A DNA stretch of 38,064 nt from JAWWPY01 sp964412845. Lineage in GTDB: Bacteria > Actinomycetota > Actinomycetes > Streptosporangiales > Streptosporangiaceae. This document shows, in pieces, positions 34,907 through 38,064 of the stretch. The stretch is taken from contig CAYPQM010000054.1 in assembly GCA_964412845.1 (NCBI GenBank), forward strand, positions 1-38,064. The letters run 5' to 3'. The notes under the pieces are model-generated. The model worked only from the letters and a program-made list of their open reading frames with translations. It had not been told where the DNA came from and did no database searches. A program made the translations under genes and the position numbers. Each line of letters starts with the position of its first letter. The first letter of the stretch is position 1.

Positions 34907-35289
34907 CCCCCTGGCTGCAGACCGACCCCGCGGGCGGTCAGGTGATCGTGACCAGGTTCGAGTGCGGGAGCCTGTTCAAGCTGGCCGCCGTGCGCATCCT
35001 GCACGTGCGGCTGAAATTCGACGTGCGGCGGCACGCCAAGGGCTTTATCGGCGTCAAGGTGCTTACCGACTGGCGCCGTCGCACCCTGCTGAGCATCTCG
35101 CTCTGGCAGGACCTCGACAGCGTCTACTCGATGGGCAGCGTTCCCCGGCACATCTCCGCCGTACGGGTGGCTGGCACGCTGACCACGGGGACAGCATGCG
35201 GAGTCTTCTGCTTCGTCGGCGACTGGCGGCAGGTCATGTTCCGTGGCGAGGCCGTGAACCATTCTCCGCTCTACCCGCTCCAACCCTGA
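34894..35289 (+). CDS. Small protein of unknown function, dimeric alpha-beta barrel-like
   Basis: 131 residues from ATG 34894, overlapping the membrane protein gene by 13 bp. Codon use is typical of the genome (G/C third positions), so it is real. It lacks a signal peptide or membrane helix and is probably cytoplasmic. The stretch RTLLSISLWQDLDSVYSMG followed by VPRHISAVRVAG has the W-x-x-x-x-x-x-x-x-x-G-x-x-x-H spacing seen in dimeric alpha-beta barrel proteins such as CrtA-like monooxygenases or DUF3291. I offer this only as a fold hint. It ends GEAVNHSPLYPLQP. The next gene follows after 11 bp. Confidence 0.6.
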   Translation: MARVTPWLQTDPAGGQVIVTRFECGSLFKLAAVRILHVRLKFDVRRHAKGFIGVKVLTDWRRRTLLSISLWQDLDSVYSMGSVPRHISAVRVAGTLTTGTACGVFCFVGDWRQVMFRGEAVNHSPLYPLQP

Positions 35290-35300
35290 AGGGAACCGAC

Positions 35301-35567
35301 ATGGGGATGCCGACCGACCGCGGCTATGCCGTGATCATCAGAAACCAGGACGGGTCAACCACCGTCATGGTGTGCACAGGGATCGAGAACAAGCAGCCGG
35401 TAGGCGTCTTCGCCAAGCACGTGCGGGCGTCCAACGTCGCGATCGACCCGAACGTCAAGCTGGTGCGGACCGCGTCGTACGGCTTCACGACACAGATCGT
35501 CGAGGTGTTCCCGGCCAACGGGGCCGTTCAGGTGCGGGTGCCGATGCAAACTCGCCTGACGGCCTGA
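35301..35567 (+). CDS. Small protein of unknown function
   Basis: 88 residues starting MGMPTDRGYAVIIRNQDGST, with AAGGGA 6 nt before the ATG. The sequence is mostly beta-strand-like (YAVIIRN, TTVMVCTGI, VKLVRTASYGF, TQIVEVFPANGAVQVRVPMQ), without membrane helices or a signal. One cysteine is present, in MVCTG. I do not recognise a family. Directly after its TGA, in the +1 frame, a stop-free stretch encodes a membrane helix with strong coding bias. The real product may therefore be longer, made by frameshifting or hidden by a one-base sequence error. It lies inside the Mau-like operon. Confidence 0.6.
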   Translation: MGMPTDRGYAVIIRNQDGSTTVMVCTGIENKQPVGVFAKHVRASNVAIDPNVKLVRTASYGFTTQIVEVFPANGAVQVRVPMQTRLTA

Positions 35568-35718
35568 CCCCCCGCAGCCGCGCGGCCCGGGCAGGTGGCC
35601 GTGCGGCTGGTTCCGGTACGCTGCGCTGATCATCGTGGTCCTGGCCGCGATCGACGCGATCACGCTGGTCAGGCGGCAAGGAGCGTGCGCGTGGCCGGGC
35701 AGCGGGGCAGGCGGCTGA
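35560..35718 (+). other. Frame-shifted membrane-helix extension without its own start codon
   Basis: In the frame one base on from the 88-residue gene, the sequence from 35560 to the TGA at 35716-35718 reads DPPQPRGPGRWPCGWFR, then YAALIIVVLAAIDAITLV, RR and a glycine-rich end. Across the helix every codon ends in G or C, a strong coding signature here. No ATG, GTG or TTG lies between the upstream in-frame stop (35557) and the helix. Joining requires a shift at GCC-TGA (35562-35567). It overlaps the flavoprotein start by 28 bp. Confidence 0.45.
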
Positions 35719-36914
35719 CGATCATCGGCGGCGGCGTGATGGGGCTGATGACGGCGTACTATGCCGCGCCGCTGGCCGAGGCCGTGACGGTGCTGGAGAA
35801 ATCATGGGTGGGAGACCCCGCCACCGCCTCCTTCGGCCTCACCAGATCTGTCCGCAACGACTACCGGGATCCTGGCTACGCCCGGCTCGCCTTCGAAGCT
35901 CGGCGGCTGTGGCTGGAGTTTCAGCAGGAGTCCAGCGACCCGGTACTTGTTGACTGCGGGTGCCTGAACCTGGTCAAGGGCAGCGTGACACCGGACCTGG
36001 TTGATACGTACGCGGTGCAGAGTTATGCCGTTCTTGAGCAGTTGCAGTTGCGCCGCGAGGTCTTCTCGGCAGCGGGACTGCGGGACAGATTCCCGCAGTT
36101 CGATGCCGACGGGGGATGGCTGGACGTGGACGCCGGGTTCGCCGATGTGGCCGCGGCCACCCGGGCGCTGCGCGCAGCCCTGCGTGCGCGGGGGGTGCGC
36201 GTGATCGAGAATGCCGCGCCCCGGGGCATGGCCAGGTCGGGCGCGGCCTGGAGGGTGGCCACCGATTCTGGCCCGGTGGAATCCGATGTCGTGGTGATCA
36301 CCGCCGGCCTGGGCACCAACGACGTGCTGGATCTGGTGCCGGGCTGCTCCGTCCGGTTTCCGCTGCGGCCCGACCGCCCGTCGCAGTCGAAGTACTTCAT
36401 TCCTCCCGCCGGGACGCGCAGCCTCTTCACCGAGGACGCGCTGCCGGTTTTCGCGTACCTGGATATCGGGATTTACGGGCATCCGCTGTACGACGGCAAG
36501 ACCCCCGGGGTGAAGATCGGTTTCTACAATCCGCCCGACGCGGCACTGGTGCCCAGCCGGATCGGGAGCGTGCAGGACTTCGTGGCCGAATGCATGCCCG
36601 GGCTGCGCGGCGCGGAGAGTGTCGACGTGGCCGAAACCAGTGGCGTCGACACCTGCTCGTATGACCTGGTGGCGGACGACGATTTCATCCTCGGCCCGGT
36701 CCCCGGCGCGGATGAGGTCTTCGTCGGCGTGGGGTGGCGCGGCACCGGATACAAGTTCGCGCCCTGGGTGGGGCGGGTGCTCGCGCAACTCGCCGTGCAG
36801 CAGGGCACCGTGTATGACATCCGCCGCTTTGCGCCCGGCCGGTTCGCTGGCGTCGGCGCGGCCGCCGGGACTGGCACGGCCGTCGGGACCGGGGCAGGCG
36901 GTACGGCGTCATGA
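35691..36914 (+). CDS. FAD-dependent oxidoreductase, monomeric sarcosine oxidase/DAO family
   Basis: 407 residues. The N-terminal dinucleotide fold LTIIGGGVMGLMTAYYAA is followed by VTVLEKSWVGDPATASFGLT and RSVRNDYRDPGYARLAFEA, features of sarcosine and N-methyl-amino-acid oxidases. C322 in DTCSYDLVADDDFILGPVP sits where monomeric sarcosine oxidase binds FAD covalently. GVGWRGTGYKFAPWVGRVL is the C-terminal FAD motif. It should oxidatively demethylate or deaminate an N-methylated amine (sarcosine, dimethylglycine or similar), in the cytoplasm. The GTG at 35691 has AAGGAG 7 nt upstream; the open frame before it is not coding-like. An alanine/glycine-rich tail ends the protein. The stop overlaps the methyltransferase gene (ATGA). 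Confidence 0.83.
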   Translation: MAGQRGRRLTIIGGGVMGLMTAYYAAPLAEAVTVLEKSWVGDPATASFGLTRSVRNDYRDPGYARLAFEARRLWLEFQQESSDPVLVDCGCLNLVKGSVTPDLVDTYAVQSYAVLEQLQLRREVFSAAGLRDRFPQFDADGGWLDVDAGFADVAAATRALRAALRARGVRVIENAAPRGMARSGAAWRVATDSGPVESDVVVITAGLGTNDVLDLVPGCSVRFPLRPDRPSQSKYFIPPAGTRSLFTEDALPVFAYLDIGIYGHPLYDGKTPGVKIGFYNPPDAALVPSRIGSVQDFVAECMPGLRGAESVDVAETSGVDTCSYDLVADDDFILGPVPGADEVFVGVGWRGTGYKFAPWVGRVLAQLAVQQGTVYDIRRFAPGRFAGVGAAAGTGTAVGTGAGGTAS

Positions 36915-37930
36915 GCGCGGGGATCGTTGAGCGGCTGACCAGCGGCACTGTGCTCGGCGCCGAGGGTTACGTCTTCGAACTGGAACGCCGCGGGTACATC
37001 AAGGCGGGCCCGTTCGTCCCTGAGGTGGTCCTGGACTTCCCCGGCGCGCTGCGCGAACTGCACCGGGAGTTCCTGCGCGCGGGTGCCGAGGTGATGGTCG
37101 CGCTCACCTATTACGCGCACCGCGAGAAGCTGCGCCATGTGGGCCGCGAGGGCGATCTGGAGGCGATGAACCGGGGGGCCGTGCGGATTGCCCGCGAGGT
37201 GGCCCAGGAGGGCGACGCCCTGGTCGCCGGCAACATCTGCAATACCTGGGCCTACGACCCGGACGATCCCTCGTCCCGGGACGCTGTCCGCGCCATGTAT
37301 GCCGAGCAACTGGGCTGGGCGGTGGAGGAAGGCATCGACTTCGTCATCTCCGAGACCAACGACTACCTCGGCGAGGCGCTGATCGCGCTGGAGGTCATCC
37401 AGGGCCTGGGCCTGCCCGCCATGGTGACGCTAGCCCCGACGCAGCCAGATCAGACGCGTGACGGCTACGGCTACGCGGAGGCGTGCCGGATCCTCGCCGC
37501 TGAGGGAGCCCAGGTCGTCGGCCTGAACTGCGACCGCGGGCCGGAGACGATGCGGCCGCTGATAGCCAAGATCCGGGAGACAGTCGACTGCGCGATCGCC
37601 ATCCAGCCGGTGCCGTACCGCACCGACGCGGCCGCGCCGACGATGGAGACCCTCCGGTTCGCGGGCGAGCGGGCTTTTCCGGTCGCGCTTGAGTCCTTCG
37701 GGTGCACCCGCTTCGAAATGGCGCAGTTCGCGCTGGACGCGCGTGACCTCGGGGTGGACTACGTGGGCATCTGCTGCGGGGCCGGCCCGCATCACGTCCG
37801 GGCGATGGCCGAGGCACTCGGCCGTGAGGTCCCGGCCAGCAAGTATTCGCCATCGATGGATCTGCACCCCATGTTCCGGCCGGATGTCTCGGCGAAGGAC
37901 GCGCTGTTCCTCGACACCTGGGACGCCTGA
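36911..37930 (+). CDS. Betaine-homocysteine / homocysteine S-methyltransferase-like protein
   Basis: 339 residues of the Pfam S-methyl_trans (Pcm62) barrel. Zinc/thiol ligands are present: C207 in VVGLNCDRGP and C288-C289 in YVGICCGAGPHHVRAMAEAL, equivalent to the GxNC and GGCCG motifs of BHMT. The overall length and ALTYYAHREKLRHVGREGDL resemble BHMT rather than the shorter MmuM enzymes. It should move a methyl group from a betaine-like or sulfonium donor to homocysteine. Its ATG overlaps the stop of the sarcosine-oxidase-like gene (ATGA), so the two are co-translated. That suggests consecutive demethylation steps: betaine to dimethylglycine here, then oxidative demethylation by the flavoprotein. 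The donor is not proven. Confidence 0.83.
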   Translation: MSAGIVERLTSGTVLGAEGYVFELERRGYIKAGPFVPEVVLDFPGALRELHREFLRAGAEVMVALTYYAHREKLRHVGREGDLEAMNRGAVRIAREVAQEGDALVAGNICNTWAYDPDDPSSRDAVRAMYAEQLGWAVEEGIDFVISETNDYLGEALIALEVIQGLGLPAMVTLAPTQPDQTRDGYGYAEACRILAAEGAQVVGLNCDRGPETMRPLIAKIRETVDCAIAIQPVPYRTDAAAPTMETLRFAGERAFPVALESFGCTRFEMAQFALDARDLGVDYVGICCGAGPHHVRAMAEALGREVPASKYSPSMDLHPMFRPDVSAKDALFLDTWDA

Positions 37931-37976
37931 CCACAGCGTCCCGGCGGCCGGCCGCGGCCTGCTCAGCGACTCCTGG

Positions 37977-38064
37977 TCATTGCGCCAGGTGGCGCTCCAG
38001 GCTCTCCAGCTTCGTGCTGAGCCCGGCGGTCACGCCGGGCCTGATGTCGGCCTTGATTACCACG
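37977..38064 (-). CDS. MTH1187/YkoF-type thiamine-binding protein, C-terminal fragment
   Basis: Only the last 28 residues are inside the window, on the minus strand: VVIKADIRPGVTAGL, then STKLESLERHLAQ and a TGA stop. The KADIRPG motif and the following helix ending in ERHL are characteristic of the small MTH1187 (formerly DUF77) thiamine-binding family as I remember it. It converges with the methyltransferase gene, 46 bp apart, and is not part of that operon. A GC palindrome, GCGGCCGGCCGC (37944-37955), lies between the two stops. Confidence 0.7.
   Translation of the reverse strand, partial: VVIKADIRPGVTAGLSTKLESLERHLAQ

Noticed and set aside
37944..37955. GCGGCCGGCCGC palindrome as a terminator after the methyltransferase gene
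   Set aside because: Too short, with no usable loop and no T tract. Such GC palindromes are frequent at this base composition.

Overview
The window is a very GC-rich actinobacterial chromosome segment. Third codon positions are almost all G or C, GTG starts are common, and neighbouring genes often overlap by ATGA or GTGA. From 7.7 to 32.7 kb it carries the conserved actinobacterial series mtnA-mtrA-mtrB-lpqB-hpf-(LuxR regulator)-secA-(Rv3235-like)-moeZ-(alkyltransferase-like)-adnA-adnB. The same genes, on memory of the family, lie in this order between about Rv3246c and Rv3201c of Mycobacterium tuberculosis. Nothing points to a mycobacterium itself; a member of Streptosporangiales or a related order is a guess. 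Two runs of exactly 100 N (7243-7342 and 30797-30896), both inside coding tandem repeats, show a scaffolded draft assembly.

Region 1 (1-7.5 kb): the 3' end of a SpoIIM-family membrane protein and a tandem GNAT acetyltransferase on the + strand converge on a minus-strand operon. That operon runs GPDPase_memb-like protein, DUF4129, DUF4350, MoxR AAA+ ATPase and DUF58, a well-known actinobacterial MoxR/DUF58 membrane module. Three exact-to-degenerate repeats with a 21-bp period sit immediately upstream of the first gene.

Region 2 (7.7-17.2 kb): mtnA overlaps mtrA, followed by mtrB and the lipoprotein gene lpqB, the MtrAB envelope-stress and division signalling module. A strong hairpin ends this unit. 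A 0.3-kb structured non-coding region then leads into hpf (raiA); position and structure suggest a raiA-motif RNA. A NarL/LuxR response regulator, an HTH_42 (AlkZ/YcaQ-type) putative DNA glycosylase and a small HGxxPAAW-like membrane protein follow.

Region 3 (17.5-32.7 kb): secA, an Rv3235-family gene, moeZ with a TTG start, an anchored repeat protein of unknown function, a mycosin-like subtilase, an alkyltransferase-like protein and the AdnAB helicase-nuclease pair. Many of these carry 15- or 18-bp in-frame minisatellites.

Region 4 (32.66-37.93 kb) is the accessory and most unusual part. Behind a good promoter lies a compact operon. It encodes a MauE-like membrane protein with a CxC motif, a MauD-like anchored thioredoxin-fold protein with CATC, and a tiny Tat-exported 10-cysteine protein resembling a cut-down methylamine dehydrogenase light chain. 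It continues with a polytopic membrane protein interrupted by an in-frame TGA, two small proteins of unknown function, a sarcosine-oxidase-type flavoprotein and a betaine-homocysteine-methyltransferase-like enzyme. No methylamine dehydrogenase large subunit is visible. The simplest reading is an exported disulfide-rich redox peptide with its own folding machinery, linked to N-methyl amine metabolism. The window closes with the C-terminus of a minus-strand MTH1187/YkoF-type thiamine-binding protein.
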